Assembly (NCBI RefSeq): GCF_017591435.1
Contig: NC_059276.1
Span: 6,632,776 to 6,696,775 of the forward strand
DNA length: 64,000 nt
Source of the DNA: Portunus trituberculatus
Lineage: Eukaryota > Arthropoda > Malacostraca > Decapoda > Portunidae
Direction: 5' to 3'
Of this stretch, positions 31,023 to 41,774 are shown one piece after another. Each line of letters begins with the position of its first letter. Position 1 is the first letter of the stretch. The position numbers and the translations under genes were made by a program. The notes beneath the pieces are model-generated. The model was not told the DNA's origin. It made no database searches and saw only the letters and a list, made by a program, of their open reading frames with translations.

Positions 31023-34000
31023 CCGGTAGCTCAGTGGTTAGAGCGCTGGCTTCACAAACCAAAGGACCGGGGTTCGATTCCCCGGTCGGGTGGAGATATT
31101 TGGGTGTGTCTCCTTTCACGTGTAGCCCCTGTTCACCTAGCAGTGAGTAGGTACGGGATGTAAATCGAGGAGTTGTGACCTTGTTGTCCCGGTGTGTGAT
31201 GTGTGCCTGGTCTCAGGCCTATCCGAAGATCGGAAATAATGAGCTCTGAGCTCGTTCCGTAGGGTAACGTCTGGCTGTCTCGTCAGAGACTGCAGCAGAT
31301 CAAACAGTGAAACACACACACACACACTGCGTAGTGTAGTGGTTAGCACGCTCGACTCACAATCGAGAGGCCCGGGTTCGAGTCCCGGTAAGCGGCGAGA
31401 CAAATGGGCAAACCTCTTAATGTGTGGGGTGTGTTCACCTAGCAGTAAATAGGTACGGGATGTAACTCGAGGGGTTGTGGCCTCGCTTTCCCGGTGTGTG
31501 GAATGTGTTGTGGTCTCAGTCCTACCCGAAGATCGGTCTATGAGCTCTGAGTTCGCTCCGTAATGGGAAGATTGGCTGGGTGACCAGCAGACGACCGAGG
31601 AGGTGAATTACACAAAGGTTCGTATTCTCAAACGCGTCAGTGCTTCACCTCAACTATTTCAAAAGGTTCAAATAAATTTACACGAAATTTTGAAGGTGTT
31701 TTACGGTTCTAGAGGTAGAGTGACAAGATTTCTACATTATTAACAGGGGCAAACACTCTTGAAAACCCCGCCAGTCACCTCTCTGGCTTTGAAAGAATAG
31801 TCGTGGTGAGAGAGCAAAGTTTTTTCTGAATACGGACCTTACAGACACACCTATCGACAACCTCCACAAGCTGCGGCAGAGTCTCAGGGCGCGGCGGGTA
31901 CTTGGGGATGGTGAGGAAGGCCGTCAAGTTCCGCGATAGGCTGAACCGATGACCAGGGCGAAGATGAGCCAGGCACCCAGCACCAGCCTAGCCCGCGAGC
32001 CCATCCTGCGGCACCCCACACTAAGGTTTTGTCCGAAGAGGGTTCGCAGCGCCTCGTCCACCAGGGAGATCTGTCCGTCACGAGGGTTGTCTCTCAGCCA
32101 CGTTGTCATCTGTGAAAGAAGCAAGGCGACTGTTTTCAAAGGCCACTTACTCGTGCTATAAGCAAGTATTCAGAAACGCTTTGTTCCTCACCGCGACTAT
32201 TTTCCAAGGTTACAGAGATGGTTAGCGGGGTTCTCAAGAGTATTTCTCTTATAAATAATGTAAATGTCTTGTTAATCTGTCAGTAGAATACCTAAAACAC
32301 GTTAAAACAGTGGATCTTAATCTTGGGACGTCAGTAATTTCCAAGGAGGGCGCTAGGTATTGGGAAAAAGCAGGAATTTGTCTTTCCTTAACGGGAGCAA
32401 GATTTATAAAAAGTTTATGAAAATGCAAAAGTATTCCCTTTTACTTTAAAATCTGGGAAATAACTGTATTCATAGATGCAAGGGAGGCGTGAAGGGAAGG
32501 ACAAATTCCTTGACTACACAGGAGAGCAACAATAAGTACCAATCATTACACAAACATGGAAAAAATTACTTCTAAGATTTTATCCCAAAACTATAAAATT
32601 ATCGTACTAGTGAAGCATCGTACCTCTCACCCCACAAATGTATCTTAACCATCACAAAGGGAACCAGGATAACTAAACCACTACACAAACATGGAAAAAT
32701 TACTACCTTTAATGATTTCACCCTAAAAACTATTGTACTAGTGAAGAATTGTACCTACCTCACAAACGTACCTTAAGCAACACGAAGGGAGCAACAATAA
32801 ATAAAAAAAAAGAATAGGGAAAAGATTACGACCTCTAATGATTTCACCTCAAAACTATCGTACTCTTGAAGCATCGTACTTCTCACCTCACAAACGTACC
32901 TTAACCAACACGACGGGGACGAGGAGGAGCGCCAGCAGGATGGAGAGCCACACCTCGTTAGCCAGCGGATAGTAGAGGCTGAGGAACTGTGGCCTGAGCA
33001 GAGGTTTGGTCATGCAGAAGGTCGGGGAGGCGTACTCGTAAGGGTAGGAGAAGGAGTAGTGTTTGAGGCGATCTGGCAACACTGCGTAGATTATTGTGGC
33101 CATGAATGCCTCTCGGTTCTCTACTTTCTCTGTCACCTGTTAGGGGAAAGGATTGTTTTACTTTTTTTGCATCAGTTAGTAATTGTGTTTCATTCTCAAT
33201 AAATGTTTTCTTTCTTTTTTTTTTTTTCTTCTTAAAGCCATTCCTTAGTTTTTTTTTTTTTTTCTGAGGTATATTTCCTGCGTTCTCTTCAGCAAATAAC
33301 TAAAATTTTCTCGCGAACAATTACATCCATTTCTCATCAAATTTTTAGACGTTTCTTCAGCAAATAGTGACTTTTTCCGTCATCCAAGGGAGGTGGTGGC
33401 GTGGTGGATAAGGTGGTGAGCGTGGGATCGGGCAGACGTCCATGCTTAGGTTCGAATCCCACCACGTATCGCCTTGAAACTTTGCCATTTGTCGAGTGGT
33501 TTAAAGTTACCTACATGTCACCATGATACCCAGGTTCTAGGTGGTTACACCAGAGATGCGCTTGGGTGGTGATATGGGCCCTAATATTGGTAACACTAAT
33601 GGGTGAAAGCTGAGCAGCGCTTCCCATTCTCTTCAAGTAGACCTACAGGCGCTAAAGGCTATAATAAAAAAACAAAGAGATAAATAAATGAAAAAAAATA
33701 ATAACTAAACTATTCTTAGCAAAATGATGTGTTCGTTTCTTAACAAATATTCACCTCTCTGCACAGCCCTCACCCACCCATCACTCACTGACTCACCTCA
33801 CGCTAGCATAAACGCTCCCTCCACGCACTTCCCTTACCAAACACTCATTCACACTCACCCATCACTCACTGACTCACCCCAAGCTACCACATAAACACTT
33901 CCTCCACGCACTTCCCTTACCAAACACTCACTCTTCCCTCACTCAGACTTACCCCATCCTACCACTTCAACACTCCTATCATACAATCCCCATAACAAAC

Positions 34001-37000
34001 ACCCCATATTGTGAGACACTTTGAACCGCATCTCCACAACTTTGAAAAGCCTCTGTTTGAACATATATTGATTCCTTTGCTTGTTATGTGATTCTAGTGA
34101 CAGATTAACACGGTTTGTACATTATTAACTGGAGAAACGATCTTAAGAACCCAGCGGACTATCTTTGTAGCCTTTGATAGACAGTCGTGGTGAGAGCAAA
34201 GCAATTCTGAATATAGCCAATTTACACTCTCCCTCACTGACTCCATTTCCACTCCAGCTAGACACGCCCACACGCCCACACGCCTACAGTACACGCCCTC
34301 ACCTCGTTCCAGTCTGAAGTAGGAACGACAGCGACGGTGAAGTTAAGAGCAGAGGCCACAGCTTGCAGGAGGAGGTAATCTGTGCCGTGATAGCCGTCAG
34401 CAGCCCCTCTCTCCTCCTCCCCCTCCAACCAGTATGGTGGGAAGGGCCTGGCTGTCACCTTCACCTCCGCGCCATGGAAGCTGACGGAAGGAAGATCACA
34501 ATTTAGTCTGATATTCTGAAAAACCTCTGCGCTGTATATCCATGACTTTCAGAAGGTTATGGGTGAAGTTACACAGATTTTTAAAGGTGTTTTTGGTGTT
34601 TCTGGTGACATATTAACAAGATTTCTTTACTAACATCAGTATCAACACTCGTAAATCATCCTTGTATCCTTTGAAAACAGTGAAGGTTAGAAAGTAATGT
34701 AGCACATATTCCAAAACACCTCTGCGCTGTATATCAATGAGTTTCAGGTTATAGTTGATGTTACGTGGGTTTTTAAAGGTGTTTTGGCGTTCTAGTGACA
34801 AATTAACAAGATTTCTTTATTATTAGTATCAATCATCCTTGTATCCTTTGAAAACAGTGTTGGTGAGAGAATAAATACAGAACATTCCAAAATACCTCTG
34901 CGCTGTGTATTTATAGCTTTCAGATGGTTATAGTTGAAGTTAGGCGGGTTTTTAAAGGTATTTGGCGGTTCTAGTGATAGATTAACAAGATTTCTTTACT
35001 GACATTAGCATGAACACTCGTAAACTATCCCTGTGACTCTGAAAACAGTGGTAATGAGAGACTGAGTACAGCATATTTACTAAAACATTTCTACGCTGTG
35101 TCGTCATAACTTTCAAAAGGCTTTAGTTGAAGATACACCGGTTTGTAAAGTGTTTCATGGTTCTAGTGACATTAACAAGAATTCTTTAATATCATCAATG
35201 GAAACACTTTTTTTTTTTTTTACGTAAGGAAGAGAACCGGCCAAGGGTTAAAGAAATCAGGATCGGCAAATCACCCCCGTGGCCTTTGAAAAGAGTGATA
35301 GGGAAAGAATAAAGCATCTGGCAAACCGTCCGTATTTCGAAACGCTTCACGAGGCACCGAAACATTACAGGGCGTTTACCTGAGGCGGCTTCCTTACACA
35401 TAAGATCGATCATTAATTGCCCTCTTAGAATACCTCAGTCTCTTCCTGCTGTTGGCTGCGTGACGGGTACTATCATTGCGTCATGCATTCGTAAATCTGT
35501 CCCTAACATGGATCTGGGTTGAGAATAGTCTCGGGACAGCGTGGCACTATTAACCTCTTCAGTACCAGGATACGTTTTCATATTTATTCTGCCTACTGTT
35601 TGGTGATTTTCCACAGCTTCAGAAACTTTTGTAAGGATTGAAATAGTGAAGACAGCGGCCATTAATCTTCTGACCTCCATAGACGCTTCCTAATGTTAAC
35701 AGAATCGTCTAATCGTAACCAAAACTCAAGGTAAAAATGCGTTCTAGTACTGAAGGGGTTAATTACTAAAAAAAAAAAAATACATAAAAACTGAGTAAAA
35801 ATGAGAGAAAAAATAAACTAAAACACGAGGTATAGATTTCGTTACATCCACTTCAATGAAAGACTTAAACGTGAATGATAGAGAGAGCAGTTGTGAGGTG
35901 AAAGTGACAATGATAAAAATGATCGTGAACTTCTATACATTTCATTATGACCCCCATGAGAGAGAAAGACCTAGTTATTGATGGTAATGGCTGATGTGTG
36001 TGGTAATGCTGGCGTTAGTGACACAGACAGTTGTGGTGACAGAGAAATGGTGAGACTCTTATGCATCGTAATAGGCGAAGTGGGAGTGATACTTAGAATT
36101 TATTGATGGCGATAATGATGGCGATAGCATTAATAGTGATTTACATGGCTGTGATACTAGCGACAGTGACACAGCTATTAATGAGGTGATAGTGAGAATA
36201 GTAATAGCAATAGCGACAAAAACAAATGAAAGAGAAACAATAGTAACCACCATTACTCAGAGAATTTATCCTGTAGGAGATGGAGGCGGTGGATGAAGGT
36301 GGAATTAAGTACTGGTGTCTTCCTCTCTCCCTCTCCTCCACCCTGAGAAGACGTGGCCCCACGCTTGTGTAGGGCTGATAAAGGAACAACGTGGCCCTGA
36401 ATGAAAGGAATTGTATTAGAGTCACTCCCTCTTCTAATAGCAATCCCACAGACAACAGCGAAGTGAAGGAAGCAAAGACAGAGTATACAGCCCCGTTGGA
36501 AAGACTTACCCAACGAACACTACTGTAACCTCACTTGTTAGAAAAATTTAATACTATTCCAAGCAAAGTTAGAAGATATATGGCCCCGTTGGAAAGGCTT
36601 ACCTAATGAACACTACTGCACTAATGGCATGACTTCACTTGTTAGAAAAATTTAATACTATTCCAAGCAAAGTTAGAGGGTATAGAGCCCCGTTGAGAAG
36701 GCTTATCCAGCAAACACTACTGCACTAATGACTGGCATTAATGAACTCCTGCATGTCACCTCTTGCCCTTTATAAAAACAGCAACACTTATAACACGAAT
36801 AAAAGCTCCACCAGTCACCAATGCACCTCATCTTTCTTCACCTGGTATCCTGCGCAGCGCCCTTCACATTAAGAACGATGGTGGTGGCCATAGTGAAGGG
36901 CCAGTGCGGGGCAAGAAGCGAGGTCAAGTTGGAGTAAGGGACGTCTCGTAGCACCAGAAAGAGTCTTGTGTCCCCCGCCAGCAGTCTCGTCGCCATGCAC

Positions 37001-37647
37001 GCCTCAGCCAGCGGGGCGAGGAGACGCTGGCAAGTGGCGGTCACCAGCACCACCACCGTCAGGCACCAAGACCGCTTCCTGATCTGCGGGTTAACAAAAA
37101 GAATCACTTGTTTGAAAGTTCATGCAAAGAAAAAAGAAAGAAGAATAGAAGTGAATAAAAGATATACGTTGATAAAGCAAGCATAACGGATGATATGAAA
37201 AACTCGTGTGTCTCAGTTCAAATGTCAATGAAAAAGACTCGGTTTATGAAAATGAAGACGAAAAGAAAAGACGATGAATAAAAAAATGCCGACTAAGGAA
37301 ACGAAACGAAGAAAAATGCAGATATGAAGAGACAAAAAAAAAAAAAAAAAAAAAAGAAAAAAACAATTCGACAAAAAACTGACGATAATGTGAAGAATAA
37401 GAAAACAATAATAATAATAATAATAAACCTCCCGCGCACTATTACAGGAACAGACAGGTGGGCGGAGCAAGTGAAGGCGTGGGAACCAAACTCACCTGGT
37501 AAACTTGACGCAGGAGAGACAGCAGGTGAGAGGAACTTGTCTCATTGGACCCTTCACAACTTGTTCCAGCCACGAACACTGAGCGGCCCCCCGAGGACTG
37601 TGGTGGTGGTGGTGGTGGTGGTGGTGGAAGTAGAAATGGTTGTTATT

Positions 37648-37696
<49 letters not shown>

Positions 37697-38062
37697 CAGC
37701 AGCAGTAGTAGTAGTAACAATATTAGTAGAGATAGTGGTGGTTGTTATTGTGGTGGTAGTGGTGGTAGTGGTAGTAGTGGTAGTAGTGGTGGTAGTAGTA
37801 GTGGCAGTGGTGGCAGCAGCAGCAGCAGCAGCAGTGGTGGCAGCAGGCAGTGGTGGTGGTGGCAGTGGTGGTGGTGGTGGTGGTGGTGGTGGTAGTGGTG
37901 GTGGTGGTGGTGGTAGCAGTAGTGGTAGCAGTGGTAGTGTAGTAGTGGTAGTAGTAGTAGTAGTAGTGGTAGTAGTAGTAGTAGTAGTAGTAGTAAAAGT
38001 AGTAGTAGTAGTTGTAGTAGCAAAAATTACATTTAAATATTAAACAATTAATTACAAATAAG

Positions 38063-38104
<42 letters not shown>

Positions 38105-38299
38105 AAAAAAGCAACAATCACGGTACCTGCAGGAGTTGCGGTGTGGGCGTGTGGGCGTCAGTGAGCAGCGCTGATGAACACCTGGACTCAGAACTTTGCC
38201 GCAGGACATCCTCCATGCCCTCCCACGCCCACCAGTCCTGCTCCGCCCACCCTGCGCTCGCAAACACACCAACGCATGAACACACACTTAAAGGTAATA

Positions 38300-38379
<80 letters not shown>

Positions 38380-39259
38380 CTTCTCCACCCACTCATTCAC
38401 TCAAACACTTCAATAATGTTAGATGCAATTAAAATATCGTTCTTGTTTTTCGTTTTTTTCGTTCGAGATGGCCTAAAATGTTCCGCTATGAAGGAGTGTG
38501 CGTTAATTAAAGTTGGAATGATCTACGACACTTAATTAAGCCCTTCAGTAACATGACGCGTTTCTATATTCATTCTGCTTACAAATTGGCGATTTTATAC
38601 AGCTTCAGAAATTTATGTGGGGGGATTAAAATAGTGAAGACTCTAGCCATTAATCTTCTGACCTCTCATCGTACGCAAATCTCAAGGTAATAATGTGCCT
38701 CAGTATTAAAGGGGTTAATATTGTTCCCAGTTACAACATGTGTGACTAAACAGAGACGAACAAACATTAATAACTTTCTGCCTACCAATGTCACTCTGTA
38801 AGCAAGTCATTCATTTATTTATTCAGTTGGTATTCAGTACATGAGTGTGTCAGGGAGTGAGTCAGTTGGTGAGTCAGTCGGTTAGTAACAAAGTCATTCA
38901 CTCAGTCAGTCAACAAAGTAAGGTCAGTCAGTCAGTCAGTCAGTCAGTTAGTAATAAAATCAAGGAAAAGATATCAGTCAGTCGGTCAGTTAATGATAAA
39001 TAAATCAGCCATTCAGTCAACAAGCAAGTCAGTCAGTCAGTCACTCAGTCAGCCAGCCAGCCAATTAGTCAGTCAATCAGTAAACAAGCATAACCAATCT
39101 TCCATATAACAACTAAATAGATAAATAAACAAAGAGAAAACACAAGATGAACCAAATACCTTCCTTCGGGGTAAGACTGACGAAGGCGAAGACGAAGGAG
39201 GGAGGCGCCGCAACATACAGAAGACAAAGAGACGAGAGAAAACGAGGCATTGCTCCCAT
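28336..39259 (-). CDS. Ionotropic receptor gene B (iGluR family), 10 exons
   Basis: Exons in transcript order: 39160-39259, 38127-38251, 37496-37597, 36842-37083, 34303-34480, 32900-33136, 31851-32109, 29469-29603, 29085-29271, 28336-28575 (about 601 aa). Start is ATG at 39259 with a signal peptide (PRFLSSLCLLYVAAP). Residues to ~190 are a short N-terminal domain. S1 holds VTARPFPPYW and ALNFTVAVVPTSDWNEV. Membrane segment 1 is WLSILLALLLVPVVLVK. The pore region (LVDEALRTLFGQN) and LVLGAWLIFALVIGSAYRG follow. S2 runs from LTIPKYPPRPETL through PFKPRVDRCIMAVKE, and the last segment is PLFLLLMGLLLAALLFLLEL. All junctions are GT-AG and phases agree except that exon 31851-32109 is one base short after SAYRG. 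Predicted chemosensory ion-channel subunit. It differs from gene A in intron positions, so it is an old paralogue. Confidence 0.87.
28770..29080 (+). repeat. (CCA)n tracts with tandem ~105-bp flank repeat
   Basis: Three (CCA)n runs (about 28770-28797, 28922-28950, 29050-29080) separated by related DNA (CAGGAGAAACACTTTAGA, CCTTTGAAAA.AGTGGT, AGCAGAGCGTTTCTAAAT). The last (CCA)n run sits beside the donor of the receptor B exon ending at 29085. Confidence 0.7.
29636..29852 (+). repeat. (ATT)n and (GT)n microsatellites
   Basis: (ATT)n 29636-29685 and (GT)n 29797-29852 in the long receptor B intron. Confidence 0.9.
30236..30300 (+). mobile_element. LINE-tail-like fragment, opposite orientation
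   Basis: TTACCCTTGGCCAGCTTTC followed by an A-rich run is the complement of the CCAAGGG-type tail seen elsewhere, so the tail is read on the plus strand here. Confidence 0.45.
30351..30565 (-). mobile_element. TTAA-flanked MITE, copy 4
   Basis: Inverted relative to copies 1-3, TTAA on both sides (TTAAGCCCTTCAGTACTGAG at left, CAGAAGCGGTTAA at right), in a receptor B intron. Confidence 0.85.
31020..31312 (+). mobile_element. tRNA-derived SINE (type 1), copy 2
   Basis: Plus-strand copy. The head is GCCGGTAGCTCAGTGGTTAG with GGGGTTCGATTCCCC, and the body matches copy 1 at 25029-25319. (AC)n at 30988-31019 abuts the head and (AC)n follows the tail. Confidence 0.85.
31329..31612 (+). mobile_element. 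tRNA-derived SINE (type 2), copy 2
   Basis: Follows type 1 after a short (AC)n spacer. The head is GTAGTGGTTAGCACGCTCGA and the body matches 24564-24842. The order type 1, (AC)n, type 2 is the same as in the 24.5-25.3 kb copy. Confidence 0.85.
31620..31840 (+). repeat. Dispersed repeat D, copy
   Basis: Contains GGTGTTTTACGGTTCTAG, ACAAGATTTCT, CACTCTTGAAAAC and GTCGTGGTGAGAGAGCAAAG. The same string of phrases recurs at 34010-34225, in a tandem block at 34508-35200 and, diverged, at 47690-47960. Confidence 0.6.
32500..32925 (+). repeat. ~129-bp tandem repeat carrying a 5' splice site
   Basis: CACAAACGTACCTTAACCAACACGA at the true exon end (about 32890) is echoed as CACAAACGTACCTTAAGC (about 32761) and CACAAATGTATCTTAACC (about 32632). 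Shared upstream phrases include TGATTTCACC.CAAAACTA and ATCGTACTNNTGAAGCATCGTAC. The repeat therefore copies the donor of the receptor B exon 32900-33136 twice into its intron. Confidence 0.8.
33388..33690 (+). mobile_element. tRNA-derived SINE (type 4)
   Basis: A tRNA-like head (GTGGCGTGGTGGATAAGGTG, TTAGGTTCGAATCCCACCAC), a ~200-bp body (ACCTACATGTCACCATGATA) and an A-rich tail with AAATAAATGAAAAAAAATAA. It is in a receptor B intron. Confidence 0.75.
34508..35200 (+). repeat. Tandem ~185-bp repeat (family D)
   Basis: Four units marked by ATTCNNAAA.CCTCTGCGCTGT near 34512, 34708, 34888 and 35076. Each has TTTTAAAGGTGTTTTGGCG, TTAACAAGATTTCTTTA and CCTTTGAAAACAGTG. It is intronic in receptor gene B. 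Confidence 0.8.
35207..35270 (-). mobile_element. LINE-tail-like fragment
   Basis: Poly(T), then ACGTAAGGAAGAGAACCGGC and CAAGGGTTAAAG, the closest match to the tail of the 12.0-kb LINE. Confidence 0.6.
35550..35762 (+). mobile_element. TTAA-flanked MITE, copy 5
   Basis: TTAA at both ends. TTAACCTCTTCAGTACCAGG at left and TAGTACTGAAGGGGTTAA at right give a clear inverted terminal repeat. Confidence 0.88.
36487..36735 (+). repeat. ~97-bp tandem repeat, 2.5 units
   Basis: GCCCCGTTGGAAAGRCTTAC and TAGAAAAATTTAATACTATT each recur at about 97-105 base spacing, in the receptor B intron downstream of exon 36842-37083. Confidence 0.8.
37320..37430 (+). repeat. A-run and (AAT)n
   Basis: A 21-base A run near 37334 and a short (AAT)n at about 37408-37427, in a receptor B intron. 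Confidence 0.8.
37598..38020 (+). repeat. Compound (GGT)n/(AGT)n/(AGC)n microsatellite, ~420 bp
   Basis: An unbroken trinucleotide field abuts the acceptor at 37597. On the minus strand its CCA units serve as the pyrimidine-rich part of the 3' splice site of receptor B exon 3. Confidence 0.92.
38065..38376 (+). repeat. (GA)n and (CA)n around receptor B exon 2
   Basis: (GA)n at about 38065-38100 and (CA)n at 38302-38376 sit on either side of the 125-base exon 38127-38251. Confidence 0.9.
38536..38718 (+). mobile_element. TTAA-flanked MITE, copy 6
   Basis: Family member shortened to about 183 bp by loss of internal sequence, TTAA on both sides. Confidence 0.82.
38860..39080 (+). repeat. Degenerate (CAGT)n repeat
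   Basis: CAGTCAGTCAGT-type tetranucleotide DNA in intron 1 of receptor gene B, like that at 19625-19915 in gene A. Confidence 0.75.
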
Positions 39260-39571
39260 CCGCGACCTTGCCTTCCTCGATACTGAGAGACACTGGACAA
39301 GAGACGGAGAATTATTGGAACTTACCCTCTATTGTTCTGTAGACTCGATAAGAATTCAATTTATCTTTCTACTGCGTGTTATACAACTGTGTGTCTTTTT
39401 GATTCGTGTCCTTAGCGCTTTTATTAGATGTTCTGTGGACTTGTGATGTATTGCAGTGTTTTAGTGAGTATCTTAGCCAGTCCGCGTGTTATTCTGTGAT
39501 ATTGTAGTAGAAGTAGTGTCTCAGTATTAGAATTCAGCTTGACAATGGTAAGAGTGCCTGATGTAGTGTGT

Positions 39572-39783
39572 TTAACCCATTCAGTATTGGGACACATTTT
39601 CACCTTGAGATATGTATACGATTAGACCATTTTATTGACATTAGGAAGGGTCTAGGAGGTCAGAAGATTAAAGGCCAGAGTCTTCACTATTTTAATCCCT
39701 CCCTTGAGTTTCTGAAGATATATAAAATAACGCATAATAAGCAGAATGAATGTAGAAATGTGTCAAGGTACTGAGGGGGTTAA
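39572..39783 (-). mobile_element. TTAA-flanked MITE, copy 7
   Basis: Inverted orientation, TTAA on both sides, about 300 bases upstream of the receptor B start codon. Confidence 0.85.
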
Positions 39784-39969
39784 AAGTAAAGGATAGAGTG
39801 GGATGGTTTTACTGGTGTGTGCGTGAGGTAAATGACGTGGGGTGTTTAATATTTGCTAAAGGTGGAGGTGATGCGTGTGTGTGCATATGTAGTAGAGAAT
39901 GGTGATACATATCTAGACGGGTTCATAAAGCAAGGTATATAGACAGTGTTTCCAGGTGTTTCCAGGTGC

Positions 39970-40009
<40 letters not shown>

Positions 40010-40059
40010 AAGTAGTAGTAGAAATAGTAGTAGTAGTATAGTAGTAGTAGTAGTAATAG

Positions 40060-40096
<37 letters not shown>
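39970..40096 (+). repeat. (AGT)n then (GT)n microsatellite
   Basis: Slightly interrupted AGT array followed directly by GT. Confidence 0.9.
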
Positions 40097-40360
40097 GGCG
40101 TCATTAGCAGCGACTTCGTTGATGACACACTTGCATTGACGGAGCTACAATTACGCAGGAATGATGGTCGATGGAACCTAGAAAAACAGGAGGAAGAAAG
40201 AAAAGAGCCGTTCATTACGTTAGTAGGTGAAAAATCTATAACTCTTTCATTCATTCCTTTTCAAACTGTACCGCTGTGTTTGTTGCCGATTACCAAGCCG
40301 ATTTATTATTACATTTGAATAATTGTCGTTACCTCTAAAACAAATATTAAACTACATTCA

Positions 40361-40572
40361 TTAACCCCTCCAATACTGCGACACATTTTTACCTGAGTTT
40401 TGCGTACGATTAGACCATTTTATTTACACTAGGAAGGATCTATGGAGGTCAGAAAATTAATGGCCACAATCTTCACTATTTTAATCCCCCACATAAGTTT
40501 CTGAAGCTGTATAAAATCACCAAATAGTAACCAAAATGAATATGGAAACGCGTTATGGTATTGAAGAAGTCA
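40361..40572 (-). mobile_element. TTAA-flanked MITE, copy 8
   Basis: Inverted orientation. TTAA is kept at the left, and the right end has decayed (GAAGAAGTCAA). Confidence 0.82.
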
Positions 40573-40894
40573 AGGAAAAAAAAAAAAAAAGAGAAAATGG
40601 ATAAAAAAAAAAAAATCAAAACTTGTAAATTCTCGATAATATTCTTTGTAGTGAATGATCTTTTAAAACTATGATCTGAAATAACACAGAATCATTTCAC
40701 TAAGCTAAGAAACCGTAGAAATTCAAATACTAAATAGAACTTCGCTAATACACAATCAGGAGTAAGGCAAAACACTAGTGAAATAATCTATAATGACGAA
40801 AAAAACACCTGGAATACCTGTCTTTAATATCTACGTAATTTACCTTAGTTCTTGAGCCACACTAATGTTCAAATAAAGAAACATGATTTATATA

Positions 40895-40944
<50 letters not shown>

Positions 40945-41460
40945 AGGTGACACTTGAGGTTTTGCTGGACTTTGGAGCCACAAGTTTGAAGGTCAGGGCA
41001 GTCACTGTTTGACCTGCACTTTGTAAGATGCTGAAAGTCTACACACATTTGGGAAAGGTAAGACAGCATCACCTTTCCTTCTCAACTTCTTGGACTGTTT
41101 GGAATTAAAAGGCGAGTTACGTTCTCGTTTCTTTCATTCTTTTACCATTTTCTATTAACTATATTTCCTTTTTCCTTTCTTTCTGTTTCTTTTTTTTCTC
41201 CGTGTATCTAAAAAATTTCTTCCTTCTTTATTTTCTTCTGTTTAAAAATTTATTAGAGTCATCATGGTGTGTTATTTTAGTGTTAATATTAAATATCTAA
41301 ATTACGGATCGAGAATTATTACATTTGTACGAAAACACAAAGAAAAATATGTACGCCGCATCAGTTTTGTCTTTATTGACCAAACTCATAAAAAAAACAC
41401 AATTAAGAGGGCAACACAAACACAATAACAGATACAATTGTTTACCAGACAAATAACAAA
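40573..41460. other. No established gene; AT-rich with one (GT)n tract
   Basis: (GT)n at 40898-40940. On the minus strand 40941-41057 is an open stretch with a spaced-Cys pattern (reported as a finding). The rest is AT-rich unique DNA. Confidence 0.45.
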
Positions 41461-41548
41461 AGAATTACGGCGGCGGCTTTGACATGTGTGCTGGATCCTA
41501 AGCGACGCAAACACTGGCCACGTGTGTCACTGTCCCGCGTCTTTACAG

Positions 41549-41611
41549 AAAAGCTTGTATTCGTAGCATTCCTTGTGTGTCTGGAGGCTCAGCAGGCGTG
41601 CCATACAGAAG
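41549..41611 (+). CDS. Candidate signal-peptide exon of an unknown secreted peptide
   Basis: A good acceptor (CCCGCGTCTTTACAG) is followed by 63 bases encoding KLVFVAFLVCLEAQQACHTE in the only open frame. The exon ends in GAAG before GTAAGT, in phase 1. The hydrophobic core and Ala-containing end resemble a secretion signal whose ATG would sit in a tiny upstream exon, as in arthropod cuticle genes. No upstream ATG exon was identified. Two downstream acceptors in the same phase exist (42314 and 44346). Only transcript data could confirm it. Confidence 0.3.
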
Positions 41612-41774
41612 GTAAGTCATCTGTGGTCGTAGCTGTATTGGTGTATCGTTTGTCAGTGTGGTGTGTGTAATATGAGGGATAGTGACCAAGATGTCTGTCA
41701 GGCGGCCATGGGGTGAATTATTATACCTAAACCTGCTGTCTTTTGATAGTCAAGACGAAACTATTTGATTCTCC

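Noticed and set aside
31021..31092. Functional tRNA-Val gene
   Set aside because: The cloverleaf-like head is continuous with a conserved SINE body and recurs with the same body elsewhere. The acceptor arm is poorly paired.
31930..31950. Programmed ribosomal frameshift in receptor B
   Set aside because: No slippery heptamer or downstream structure is apparent, and a one-base deletion in an A run explains the data more simply.
36253..36513. 86-codon minus-strand frame as an extra receptor B exon
   Set aside because: The exons before and after join perfectly without it (phase 2 to phase 2, DTSFHG), and it ends in a stop.
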